DNA from: Rhynochetos jubatus
Lineage: Eukaryota; Chordata; Aves; Eurypygiformes; Rhynochetidae
DNA: 64,000 nt
Assembly: GCA_027574665.1 (NCBI GenBank)
Contig: CM050656.1
Location: forward strand, 9,623,501-9,687,500
Reading direction: 5' to 3'
Every line of letters begins with the position of its first letter. The first letter of the stretch is position 1. The translations under genes and the position numbers were made by a program. Positions 1-11,085 of this stretch are shown here, one piece after another. The notes beneath the pieces were generated by a model. That model saw only the letters and a list, made by a program, of their open reading frames with translations. It had not been told where the DNA came from and made no database searches.

Positions 1-2737
1 AAATCCATAAACCAAAAGCAGAGCTATTGTAACACAGCGCTTTGGAAGCATCTTATCGTTTTCAGCTCTAACAAAGTGCAGGCGAACTGGCAGAGCCTCT
101 CGTTCTTCCAGGGAAAATAGTGATAGGCTTCCCAGGGAAGCAAGTGCAAAGTTGTCCTGAGGGCCAAGGGAGCCGGTCCCACGAGTTTCTTGTTCAAGTT
201 CCAGGCAAAGGGTCAGTAACGCTTCCAGGAGTGTTTGTTAAAATGACATTGATGGCAGTCCCGGTGCTGCCTGGGTGTTTGGTGACACATGTGCCCTGAC
301 AGCAAGCAGAGGATGTCTCCCAGCTTCCCTGCTTTGGACTGCAGCACAGGATGCTGCTGGAGAGATGTCACCTTCCAATAGTTTCAAAGAGCTCCTGATC
401 TGCTGTTGTGGGGCTGTACTTTCTTTCCATTTCCACCTGAGCTACAGTTTTGTGTCTTGGTATATCGTGAGTGTTTGGAAGTTAAAAAAACCCCAGAAGT
501 TCAGCCAAAATTTTTGGAGTCCAATTTTCATATTATGTCAGAACAGGATTCCAGATTGGAGCAATATTATGTTTTGGCTTATGTGTTCCAGAAAATTGGT
601 TACAGATCCAGATTGTGAGTTAAGTCTACTTGTTGATGACAGTGCTGGGGAAAACACTGGAGGGTTTTGGGGTTTTTTTAATAATCTGGAACATGCCCAG
701 ATAACTTTCATACTACAGGTTTTGAAAATAGGTTCTTGCTTGAAATTTTTCATTACACGTTTGCATTTAGAGTTCTCTTACCTTGAAAGTTCCTTCCTTC
801 CTTCCTCTTTCCAGTTTCTGTGGAGAAAGCAGTGAGAGAGGAAGTTGGAGAAGAATTGGAACAAGATATTTAAAGGCAAAGATTTCAAAGACTGCTGCAT
901 TATTAGAAAAGGAACATATTCACCTACAGAAAAGGGCTGATTTACATTAAAAACGTTTAAGGACTGTTGACTACCTGTATTTATTAGTGAGGGAATAAAC
1001 TATAAAAGTGTATGAAAGAGTGATTGGTAAAAACATTTGGAGTTCGAGGTAGTAGCATGCTGCTCTGTGCATTGCTGTGTTTGCTGTAAAGCATTTACTA
1101 TCCCTTCTTTTTAAAGAACTGGTTTATGAAGTGTTTCTTGGAAAGATTTGTTCAAAAGAAACGGGAAAGACTTGTTAGTTTTTTAAACAATATCTTGTGG
1201 GTTGAATGTAAAAAATGCTTTTTTCCTATGAGTGTTTTATCATGGATTTGTCACCTCATTATGACAGAGAGGGGAAAAAAGCAGGACAAGGGGGCAGCTT
1301 GATTGTCCTGACTGACTTAGCAGGATTAGTATTAGACATTAGCTGAAAATACCGTGTTCTTGGGTACTCCCTGGCACAACATTTCTTGGTCTGACACTAT
1401 TATTGAGCATTACCTAACAGTGAACACTATAGATCAGTTTTTCCGGTGTAAACTGGTTGTGCTTTCTTTTGATGTCTTCAGACCTGGATCTTATCTTCTC
1501 TCCTATGAGAGACATGTTTGCTGATAAACACAAAGTCAAGGCCCAAAAAGTTCTACCAGCTTAGATGCAAAGAAATCAGTTGCAAGTCTAAGTTGCTTTG
1601 TGTCCACTTCACTAACTTTATCTGTTATTCTTTATTTTTCTCCTGACTGATCCCCATCCTGTTTCAAAATGCTTTCTTGAAGATGTTCTGCATCTTTACG
1701 TCCTATACTGGACCTCTCAAACAACCCCTCCTTAAAAAAAAAAAAATTGAAAATAATTCAAAATTCATCATCCAGTTTGTTCCAGATGCCGGCATGGCTA
1801 GAAAGCGTCAGCTGGTTGCACTGGGAACAGCCTGTCTTGTGGTGTCAGTCCTGGAGCTCTCATGTCCAGCCCAGCCACTGGTGTGTAGTTCACCAGAGTT
1901 TCCTCCTGGTGTGCTTTTTGCTCTTTGCTAAGTTGTGTGACATTTTGCAAACCATATCTTTTGGATCACATTTGCCTTGGGTTAAAATCATGTTGAAAAC
2001 TTCATGGAAACATTCAGGCTTTCCCTAGCATCTCACTGAACAGGGATGGGAAGAAGCTCATTGAAGAGCCCTGAACCATATACATTCAAGACAACCAATC
2101 CCGAGTTTGTACCTGCTACTGAGTAGCTGTTCTCCCGCTAGGTAACAGAAGACAAAATGAAAAATACCATTGGAAAAAGAATTTCAATACTTTAATAAAC
2201 CAACCCCAAAAAAACAAACCTTCTGGCCCCAGTTTTCTCACTTTATTGCCCTGCTTTGCCCTTTGATCAGTATCTTTACTTGGGTGTCATGGCAATATAA
2301 TAGGTGACGGTTTTAGTGTCAGAACAGGAAAAAAAATATTCTTTGTCAAAGGAAACAAAGCTTTTGGAAGTGAAATAGAAAAACTTGAACTTTTCCATAT
2401 GTTTTCAAGCTTGTGAAAGCTGGCCTCGAAAAAATCCTAATGTTAAAGGGGTTTTAAATGGTGTGGGAGTATTATTAGGTAGTCAAGATTTACCCTCCCC
2501 ACTGAAACCCAAACCTTTATTTGCATACACTGTGGGCTTGTCATCCTTCTTCAATTAATGAACAGGTCCCTGTAATCTGGTCCTAAATATACACTGCATA
2601 GCTGGGTGAAGCTTGCAGAAAGGGGGCCGGGATCATTGTTCTGACTGTGTTTTGTTAAGACTTCCTTAATCAAAACATTCATTCAGATAGAGAGGCCGGC
2701 TGCATATTTTGGCATCGCTACCAAGGGGAGCAGTGAC

Positions 2738-2779
2738 GGGGTTGGGGTGGGGAGGGAGGCCTTGGGGGAGGGGTTGGGG
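2738..2779 (+). repeat. G-rich tract, two potential G-quadruplexes
   Basis: There are four G runs with 1-2 nt loops at 2738-2756 and a second cluster of three runs at 2764-2779. This gives up to two stacked quadruplex-forming units on the + strand, which would also exist in the nascent intron RNA. Confidence 0.6.
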
Positions 2780-3858
2780 TTGCTTGTACTTGTACTTTCA
2801 TATTTTTTCCTAAGTGCTTGGAAAGCAACTTCTTAACTGGTGTGGAAAAACAAATAGAAAACATACATGGAGGTTGTGACTTCTCAGGGATTTGTTGAAA
2901 GACTTTTATTTTTTTATTTTTTAACAGGGATAAAAATATCACCCCCCTAAGCTGATTATGAGATGTGTGGCCCTTCCCTTTTTCTTTTCTTTTTTTTTTT
3001 AAGCATGCTTTTCTTCAACCCAAATGTGTGGGAGGAGAAGGTAATACCAGGCAGGGCACACAACTGTTATTTGGCTGGTTGCTGCCTGGGAGAACAGCAG
3101 TCGCAGGACAGCCCTACAATATTGGGTTTGTGAGAGGAGATGACTCCTCTTCACCGTGATTTCCAGGGAAAAGGGTGCACGTGGGCTGCCAGGGCCTCTA
3201 GCCTTGTGCCTCTTTCCTCCAAGCAGACGGAGGAAACAACGTGCTAGAAAAGTTGGGCTCGCTGGCATGGTGATGTGAGATGCCAACCTTGGCCGCTGCC
3301 CCCAGAGCCTGAATACCCCCTGTGGGATGGGAATGGGGCCCTTATCAGTTCAGCACAGCCTAATGAAAGGAGTCGTCAGCCCTTAGCTCAGGTTAGATGT
3401 GCTCAAGCAGAGCAGAAATGCTGGAAGCTGCAGTAATACATCCCAGTTGCAATGAATTGAAGCCAGAAAATAGTTTAGGGTTCATGAAGCCCCACTCTGG
3501 TCAACCCCCAGTTCACAGGACTGCACTTCCCACTGAGGCAGAGCTGGCTGTCCCTTTGCCTTGCTGTTTTTCAGGGCTGTTATCTGCTTTTGGAGGTTTG
3601 GGACACTACATAATCCTTCTAAGCCAAGGGATGTGATGGAAAATCTGTTCCTGCTGTGAAAATGCTGAGTTGGTCCAAACCCCAGCAGTGTTTCCCAGAG
3701 GGCTCCATGGTTGGGGGACGGCTGTGGCTGGTCAGCATGGCTGGTGGGAGAATGTGGGTGGGAGAAGTGCAACTGGTTTGTTGATGTGCACTCAAAACTT
3801 GCAAGCCTCCGGCTGCCGTGCCAGTTGTCCCTGGGGAACTGCTCCACTTTCTGCAAAG

Positions 3859-4214
3859 CTCTTCAGCCTGGAGAAGAGAAGGCTCCGGGGAGACCTTCCA
3901 GTACCTGAAGGGGCTGACAAGAAAGCTGGGGGGGGACTTTTTACAAGGGCCTGTATTGACAGGACAAGGGGTAACGGGTTTAAGTTGAAAGTGGGGAGAT
4001 TCAGATTAGATATCAGGAAAAAATTATTCACAGAGAGGGTGGTGAAGCACTGGAACAGAGAAGCTGTGGATGTTCCATCCCTGAAAGTGTCCAAGGCCAG
4101 GCTGGATGAGGCTTGGAGCAACCTGGTCTAGTGGAGGGTGTCCCTGCCCATGGCAGGGGGTGTGGAACTAGACGGTCTTTAAGGTCCCTTTCAAACCAAA
4201 CCATTCTGTGATTT
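3859..4214 (+). mobile_element. CR1 LINE, 5'-truncated 3' end
   Basis: The sequence follows the avian CR1 3' end: cttcagcctggagaagagaa at its start, then the acctgaaggggc and gggactttttacaagg blocks, the aacctggtctagtgg block, and a terminal ccattctgtgattt at the right edge. Compared with the remembered CR1 consensus, two short internal deletions are visible: one after gagacctt near 3895 and one in the gcactggaacagag region near 4050. It is a typical severely 5'-truncated copy with no intact reverse-transcriptase frame. Its last ~120 bp are nearly identical, in inverted orientation, to the copy at 8556-8687. Confidence 0.93.
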
Positions 4215-6654
4215 CCTGAAAGGTCTGGGAACAAAACTGGATGAGCACAGACTGGGGATGTGTTTAGTCTTCTGTGACTTCAGTCTGTGTCTGAGTCTGG
4301 TGTCAGGGTATGCTTCTAATAAACCATTTTGGCAGCCCCAAATCCACCAAACTGACATACCTATCCTGACCACTAGATATGCCAGTAATATCTTCTCCCG
4401 TCCTATCTAGGGTAGGTGTTTTCCCTGGGAAAGGAGTGATGGAACTGACTTATCCTGAAGATCAAAATCTCCTTTTACAGTCCACTCAGGCCTCTAATAT
4501 ATTACTTTAAATTTTGATGCTTAAAAGAAAGTAATAACGGGTTAATCACAACGTTCTTGAACTGGACACCATTTTGCACAGCTCCTTCCTGGTTTCCCTT
4601 TTCAGTAACAATCTGGAAGCTCATGTTCTTGGCAGCTGCCAGCTTTGGGCTTGATCAGACTAACCAGACACACACACACCCCTCCCCCTGCCTTGGCTAA
4701 TAAAGGTCTCCATCAGGATAGAAACATAGTAGTGCTGGAGGAAAATCAGTCGACTGGCTGTTTCTTTGTCATCCGCATCCTCCTCCATCAAGAGATGCTT
4801 GCTCTTGCAGCGCGTTCAGTTTGCACTATTTGAATCCTCCGTATCAGCGGCTGTAATAAGCGGCTGTTGCTCTCCCAGATGCCAGAAGGGTCCATAAATC
4901 AGAGGGAAACAGGTGTCTTCCAAGTCGAGAGCAGTATATTTTGCAGCACTGCAGTAAAATCCACAATGCCCTGTCAAGGCTGCTTAACGGCAGGGTATCC
5001 TCCCTTCATAAACAAATGATAACTTGAGCTCATATGTCAGCCTCTGACCCAAGAAGGGCTGGTGTGAATTTAGGGCCATTCAGTTTGTCGGAGGAGCCAG
5101 CGGGTTTTGGGATGCTGCTTTGGCTCCCTGGCAGCCCCCGTAAGCCATGCTGTCAGCTCTTGAGATCCTTATCTTGCATAGTGTTGTCGATCGTATAAAA
5201 GTTCCTGACCTGTGTGGTACAGGGAAAATCCTTCAAAGCATGATCCCGTGCTTCTGGCCTCTGCCCATGTAAAGCACATAAACCAGAAGAGTAATAAAGA
5301 GAACCCTATCTTTATCATCTTAAAAAAAAATAATGCAGTCAGTGCGATCTGGGAGCAACTCCCTGCTAACAACTGGAAGTAAGGATTACTAGCGTGGAGG
5401 CTGAGCTTTCCTGTCAGGGAAGGATGGATGGGTTTTGTATTGAAGTGCTGGACTGGAACTTGGGAAGCTGATGGCCAACTCTCCGCCTTGCCATAGACAT
5501 CCCTTGTGACCTTGGGGGTGCCTCCTCCCATTTTCTCTGTTTAGTCTGTGAAAGCTCTGAGGAGAGAGCAGAGACATAAGGCATTGTTGTTAAGACATCC
5601 CCCTTCAAGGATTAGCGATGACGCTGTACTTGTGGCAGTCTGGAGTTGGATCATTGCACAGGAGGTAAAACTGGAAAGCCATTCGTTATCTGCTGATTAG
5701 GAAACAGGAGGAGAGAGGAGTCTCAGAAGCTAAAAAAGTTGACCAAGACGTAGGAACATAATAGCAGGAGAGGTTTTTAGGCTCACTGTATTTTCCATGG
5801 CAGGGGTGGGCTTCCTGTTTCCCTATCTCACCTTCCTCTTCTCCCTCTGCAGATAGACTTACAAAGACCACCTCTGCCTGTACGTGGGCAATATCAGCCC
5901 TTCATTCTGATGTTGGTAGTGTTGGACTTTCCTTGACGTAATCTTACCATTTGAACGCACATTCCAGAAATAGGCTAGGATCACTGGAACAGAACGAGGC
6001 TAACAAATGTTATCAGAGGATTGGGAAATGTAGTGTATAGGAGTAGGAATGATAACACTGTTAACACTGTTCCTCCACATCTGATTGTGATTTGATACTG
6101 GGCTGAATCTAGAGCAGTTCCACCGTGGCAAATGGATCCAAAGCTGGGAAAAAGTTGTTAACCAAAGTTGATGGTCCTTACGTGTGTCCAAAAAAATTTA
6201 TTTGCAGATAGATATGCACAACTCTGGCATCGTGCCTCTGCCCAAAAAATTTGTCCAAATATTACAAAATAATAAATAAGAAAATGTACTTAAATGTAGT
6301 CCAGCGTTTATGAATTTTCGGCTGAACTTTGGCAGTAAGCCCTAAATGTGATAAAATACTCTGCACCAATCTATTTTCCTTTCCTTTTTTTTATTATTTC
6401 TTTGTCTCTATAGTCAAAGCTGACAGCGTAGCACAGATTTTGAGATATGGCTGATACATTCTTCTAAGCTAAAGTATGTTGTTAGCTCTTGTGGTAATGA
6501 TTGCAGCAGAATCCCAGCCTCCTTCTACAAAGTATTTGTGGGAAGAGAGGTTACCACTGAGCATCATATTGGACTTTGGATCTTCCTTTGTGTCCCCCAG
6601 CAGCGAGATTCAGCCAGTGCCTTGCATGTAACATCTGTTCTCAAGTCAGAAAGT

Positions 6655-6720
6655 CTTGCTGTCCCCATTTTACAGATGGCCTTTTGAGAGACAGGAGGAA
6701 TAAAGCCAAATGCTTCAAAG
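6655..6720. repeat. MIR-like ancient SINE core (trace)
   Basis: gtccccattttacagatgg is the well-known MIR word. It is followed by weakly matching sequence (gagagacaggaggaataaag). The edges are guesses and the remainder is badly diverged. Confidence 0.45.
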
Positions 6721-6867
6721 ATACTTAATGGAGGTTAAATGCTGAGCTTCCTTTGAAGGTCTAAACCCAAATGACATGCTTGTGATCATGCAAGAGATTT
6801 GTATCACCAGTGGGAACAGGACCATTTTTTTAGGGTAGTGTCATAACCACTCCACAATCTTTCCTCT

Positions 6868-6904
6868 TTCTTCTTCCTAAAGCTCCCACTGACTTCAAAG
6901 GTGA
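6868..6904. repeat. Ancient amniote repeat trace
   Basis: aaagctcccactgacttcaa resembles the 'ctcccattgacttcaatggga' type word (shortened here) of an old repeat frequent in turtles and crocodilians. It is short and weak evidence alone; similar words recur at 20.06, 33.08, 60.7 and 63.3 kb. Confidence 0.3.
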
Positions 6905-8157
6905 AGAATTATGGCCTGCATCCCACAGCACTGTGAGCTTGGATGTGTGTGCAGAGCTTTACCCATACATATATTCCATCAGGGATACTGACTCAAGTAA
7001 AATTACACAAGCAGTGTGGAGGGGAAGAAATTTCTGCAAGGCTGGAACTTAACTTCTTTTTTGTACTTGTATTCTCTTCCTTTAACCTCAAAAGCTTACC
7101 TAAGAAATGTAGGTCGTACCTAATGACTGAGTTTGGGGTATGTCTATACTGTCCATAGGAGAACCATAACCCGAAGTAAATATAGAAAAAAGGAAGAGTT
7201 GTAGCTGGTTCAGTCAAACAAAATATTCTTTCTTTTGAACACCTCTGGACAAAAAGAATGTATTTATCTCTTGTCATGCATATGCACTACAAAGTGAGCG
7301 TGCCCCAGGTGATGGGTAGCACTGTGTTTTTCTGCTGATCCCACTGCTACTCTTCTAGATGAACAGCAAAATTAGGATTTTTCAACAGTCACATCATTCA
7401 CCTGTTACAGATTTAAATACTAGCAGTATTTTTCAGCTGTTATCAGGAGGTCAGTCCCTCACCCATTGGCACAGCAAATGTTTCATCCATTCACTCTCAG
7501 TTTAAAACAACAAATACCTATCATCAAAATGGTAAAATAATTTTTTACATTGGATGGAAACAAAAACATTTGATATAGTTGAAGAGGGAAGGTGCATCCC
7601 TCTGGTGCATTCTGTAGTCCATCCTTTTAAAACAAAAAATTTTCCTTAATAAATCCAAACTCTTAAATCCTGGCTGCAGTTAACAGCTTCCTAATTGTAT
7701 GTGACTATGTCTTGACATCCTGATCCCTGTCTGGTGGTTAAGAATCCAAAGGGTTCTTAAACCAGCAGGAGCAGCTGCCTCTGTGAAGCCAGGCATGGTG
7801 TATGTCACCGACTGTGGAAAGGAACTGCGATATGGGGAGGAGTGGAGGTGATTAATGGTGCCAGTGTCATAGCTCAGAGTGTGGCTGCACTACTGTGTAA
7901 GGCATGCTTACTTCAATCATTTATCTTCTGTCCTCTGCCACACACACACACAAACATACGTGCATGTTTTATTTTTCCATTGATGGAGCAGTCATTAGAA
8001 ATACAGGTATGCACAAGGTGCTGAGGATCTGTAGGTGGTGATGTGCCTCTGGAGGTGATGCCTGCCTGTGTTTTGTTCTTTGGACAAGCATGAGAAATGC
8101 TGACAAAACCCAGTGCTTGGTTTTAAATTTATCTCTGCCATTGGCAAACTTTTTCCC

Positions 8158-8192
8158 AGAGAAGAGAAAGAAAGAAGGGAAGAGAAGAAAAA
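8158..8192 (+). repeat. 35-nt uninterrupted purine tract
   Basis: Only A and G occur, in a GAAGAGAAAGAAAG pattern. Mirror-like purine tracts can form triplex DNA. Confidence 0.7.
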
Positions 8193-8555
8193 TGTCAAGG
8201 AAATGGCTCCATTTTGTGGACTGTATTTTAGGTTAGATAAAGAGGAGGAACAAACTGTGGGTTGAATGCAGGCACAGGATTGCAAGCGATGGAGTTGTGC
8301 AAGCCAAAGGAAGGTGCATTCCTTCTTGGCAAAGACCCCTGTGGTCAAGGTCTGATCAAGACTTATGTCCTTGGGCTGTCAAGACCTCCAGCGTCAGAGC
8401 TTTCCCCTGGCTGGAGTTGGGTGCACAAAGCCATTCGATCCCCCATTGTTGCTACTTCTGCTTTATTAAGGGCAGGTTAACCTCACAGGCAATGACGTAC
8501 CTTGCTTTCCCCAAAGCATCGCAGGGGATTCAAGTACCATCCGTTCCCAGCCTTC

Positions 8556-8687
8556 ACAGAACCATAGAATGGTTTGGGTTGGAAGGGACCTTAAAGACCA
8601 TGTAGTTCCAACCCCCCTGCCATGGGCAGGGACACCCTCCACTAGACCAGGTTGCTCCAAGCCTCATCCAGCCTGGCCTTTACCTCC
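8556..8687 (-). mobile_element. CR1 LINE, short 3' end fragment, reverse orientation
   Basis: Reading + strand, accatagaatggtttgggtt, ggaagggaccttaaagacca and ctagaccaggttgctccaag are the reverse complement of the CR1 3' terminus. Homology ends near acctcc at about 8687. Only about 130 bp remain. It carries the same rare variants (gatgaggcttggag on the minus strand) as the copy at 3859-4214, so both probably come from the same CR1 subfamily and are similar in age. Confidence 0.93.
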
Positions 8688-10858
8688 TTCAGCCAAAAGC
8701 AGGGAAGAAGAGACTTCTCTTATGTGTGTGTTGAGCCTTCCGATGTTCCCAAAAAACTTCACCTTCCATTTCAGTCTCTGAAGGCTCCCCTGACTCCTGG
8801 CTTGTGAGATCTGTGTGGACCAACTGCTTTATAGCTTTGCATTGCAGAGGCCATTGCAAGTGTGACATGGCTACTTGTTCCTCAGACCATTCCTACAGTA
8901 AAAATCTCTCCCTGCCTTTCACAAGGAATTGAAGCCACTACATCCTTTGCTGCCATAACCAGGAGCAGCTTACCCCTCTGACATTGGCAGGCTGCTTCTT
9001 CACCCCTTGGAGACAAACGCATGTTCTTACCAGACATGGGAGCAACTTCCTTGTGTATTAACAGGAAACTGGTGTCTCCGATAGGTCTGGCTTAATGGGA
9101 CTTATTATTTGATGAGTGCTGGCAAAGGGCTAAACTGAGAACAAGGTGCAAAGTAATTGCGTGCTCTGAGGAGTGCACAAGATACACTGGAGCAGGCAAG
9201 CCACGCTGGAAAGCCTGAAGGAAGGAATGATTCAGGGTAGTGCAGCTAAACCCCTAAGGAGGGACATGTTGTGAGAAGTATGGTGGTTTGCCAAAGCAGG
9301 GTGGGAAGTTGTTTGGAAAATCAAAGGTCCACCTGGACCAACAGGTTGCTCTTGGCAGCATTGTTAAATCCAGCCATATGGGATTCCCCAGCTCAGGAGA
9401 TGTGCTGCCCATTGTCTCACCCAGCTGGGTACAGCCTTTGATGGGAATCCAGAGCAAGGCCAGGACTTGTCCATTTGCATAATGCATGGTGAGAAATCTC
9501 TGCTGGGTGGTCCCCCACACATTAGGAGGGCTGTAGCTGCGATGAAAAAGCTTTAAGGAGAACCACTGGGAAGATGGAAATCAGTTCTTTCCCTAAGACC
9601 TGCTGAATGCTTTTGGAGAGGCTGTGCGAGTGAAGAGGGTGGGAAGAGAGAAAAATTCTTGCAATAAAATCATATGGCCAAGTGGGAGAGTAAGAGGTGG
9701 ACTGAAAAACAAAGACTAAAGGCAAGTATTAGAAAATGAGTACAGGAATTTGGTATAGTAGAAAACCAGAGAAAGAATGAAACCAAGTAAGAGTCCTTGC
9801 ATCAAGTATTTCAGCACAGGGAATGAGGGATGTTCCCCTTATGGGCTGTGCATGCAATATCCTTTCCACTGACTCAGATTAACACTGGAAATCCTGGCAG
9901 CTTTACATGTACTCGGGGACTCAGAAATCTGAACCTGGATTTTGCAGCTTAAGCTGCTTTCCCGTGGTGAGGCACAGAAAATCGCCGGAAGGTGCCTGGG
10001 TCCTGTTAGCAGTTGTCAAATACTGCCCACCTACAACACTCCTCACTGCAGGGCCCATGGGCTCCCAACACTCATGGAAGAGTGGACCCTCACCCTGTCA
10101 AAACCGGTTGCCTGTCCTAGTAATCAGAGACTTCTGGCTTCTCTGTCCATTGTAGCTTGGGTCTTGGCTCGTTCCTGCGTCTGCTGCACTGACTAGAACA
10201 GTCCTTGGGGTTTCAACCTTCCTTCCATCCCTATGAACGTCTCTCCTCACAAAAGCAGGGACTGAAGGAACAGTTCTTGTGGAAATCCCTTCCTTGGAAA
10301 CACCAGGAATGTTCCAGGGATTTATGTGTTGCAATGTATGGTCTTCTGTACTGAGTTGTAGTAGCACCAAAAGCTGCAAGAAAGATGAGGGAGTTTACCT
10401 TGTTTAATCTTCCTGTCTGGATTTGCTACCCTTTCCTACTTTTGTAACTGTTAGGTTATTAAAAAGGAGCATATACAATCCAAATTTTGGAGTCCTTACT
10501 CAATTTCATGACCTTGGCTGAGAATAGATTACAGGTCTTGTTCTGGTATGAAATAGCCAATGAACTGTATTGAACAAGCAGAGAGTAAAGGTCTTGGTAA
10601 CTCACCCAAATGTAGCACTTAAAGCTACATTCTGCTGAAGTAACAGAGAAAAGTCATAGTGAAGTTTCATTTAGTAGAATACTAGTTTCACTTTAAGAAA
10701 AAAAAAAAGGTGTTGGTTGGTGATTTGTTTTTCCTTGTGGCGTTCCCAGCAGCCTCACAAGCTCTTTTCCTCTGGCGTGGTGGGGTTTTCTTGTATGACA
10801 GTGATGCTCAGGTGGTTCAGATAAGGCCAGATTCAAACAGCCAGTGTTTGGGGGATTA

Positions 10859-10904
10859 CTTAACTGCTGCCACCTGAGCTGCAGTTTCTCTCTCTCCATT
10901 TCAG
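10859..10904 (+). promoter_or_regulatory. TRABD2B: 3' splice site of the TRABD2B exon
   Basis: A branch-point-like CTTAACT lies at 10859-10865, with its likely branch A at 10863, about 42 nt before the exon. It is followed by a pyrimidine-rich tract and TTTCAG ending at 10904. Spacing and composition are those of a normal vertebrate acceptor, and the frame opens in phase 0 right after it. Confidence 0.8.
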
Positions 10905-11079
10905 GTCCCCAACTTCATCAACACCACGCTCCCACCCCACGAGCAGGTGACGGCTCAGGAGATAGATAGCTACTTCAGGCAGGAGCTCATCTACAAGAGG
11001 AACGAGAGGATGGGGAAGAGAGTGATGGCGCTTTTAAGGGAGAACACGGACAAGAGCTTCTTCTTTGCCTTTGGAGCAG
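10905..11079 (+). CDS. TRABD2B: Internal coding exon of TRABD2B (TIKI2 Wnt-inactivating metalloprotease)
   Basis: This is one internal exon, not a whole gene. Frame 0 from the acceptor reads 58 codons plus one base, starting [14 protein letters not shown] and containing [20 protein letters not shown], with FFFAFGA at the end. This matches the remembered TIKI-family block that precedes the GAGH motif; the donor splits that motif, so its last G and H should open the next exon. RVMALLREN and the NTT sequon fit TIKI2 better than TIKI1 (TRABD2A), so the paralogue call is from recalled sequence. From family knowledge, TIKI proteins are surface-anchored metal-dependent proteases that remove residues from the Wnt N-terminus and inhibit signalling. 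The exon is bounded by tttcag and gtatgg and contains no stop or frameshift, so it appears functional. No other exon was found in this window. Confidence is high for a TIKI exon and somewhat lower for 2B over 2A. Confidence 0.88.
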
Positions 11080-11085
11080 GTATGG
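11080..11085 (+). promoter_or_regulatory. TRABD2B: 5' splice site (donor) of the TRABD2B exon
   Basis: GCAG/GTATGG is a GT donor in phase 1. The consensus match is moderate: T and G at +5/+6 are weaker than the usual GTRAGT. Family homology stops exactly here, after AFGA plus the first base of the next Gly codon, which fixes the junction. The weak +5 position makes intron retention conceivable; the read-through frame continues 19 codons to a TGA at 11136-11138. Confidence 0.75.

Larger units (their letters stand above)
1..10904 (+). other. TRABD2B: Upstream intron of TRABD2B (partial)
   Basis: No coding exon was recognised here. I looked for the preceding TIKI exon, which should carry a Cys-Gly-containing block ending in phase 0, and did not see it, so the intron probably begins outside the window. 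The open frames (up to 186 codons at 275-835) lack recognisable domains. The stretch holds two CR1 3' ends, a MIR-like trace, a G-rich tract at 2738-2779, a purine tract at 8158-8192 and short CA runs at 4668-4679 and 7939-7952. Intron status is inferred from the exon at its 3' edge. Confidence 0.7.

Noticed and set aside
275..835. 186-codon forward frame, the longest in the window
   Set aside because: It starts at GTG, has no recognisable domain, no splice-bounded structure and ordinary intron composition; this length is expected by chance in 64 kb read in six frames.
3670..4131. 153-codon forward frame over the CR1 copy
   Set aside because: It covers the non-coding 3' end of CR1 and unrelated flank; not a reverse-transcriptase remnant.
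4645..4833. Small frame containing a CA repeat
   Set aside because: Its Thr/His-rich start is just the (AC)n run; nothing protein-like follows.
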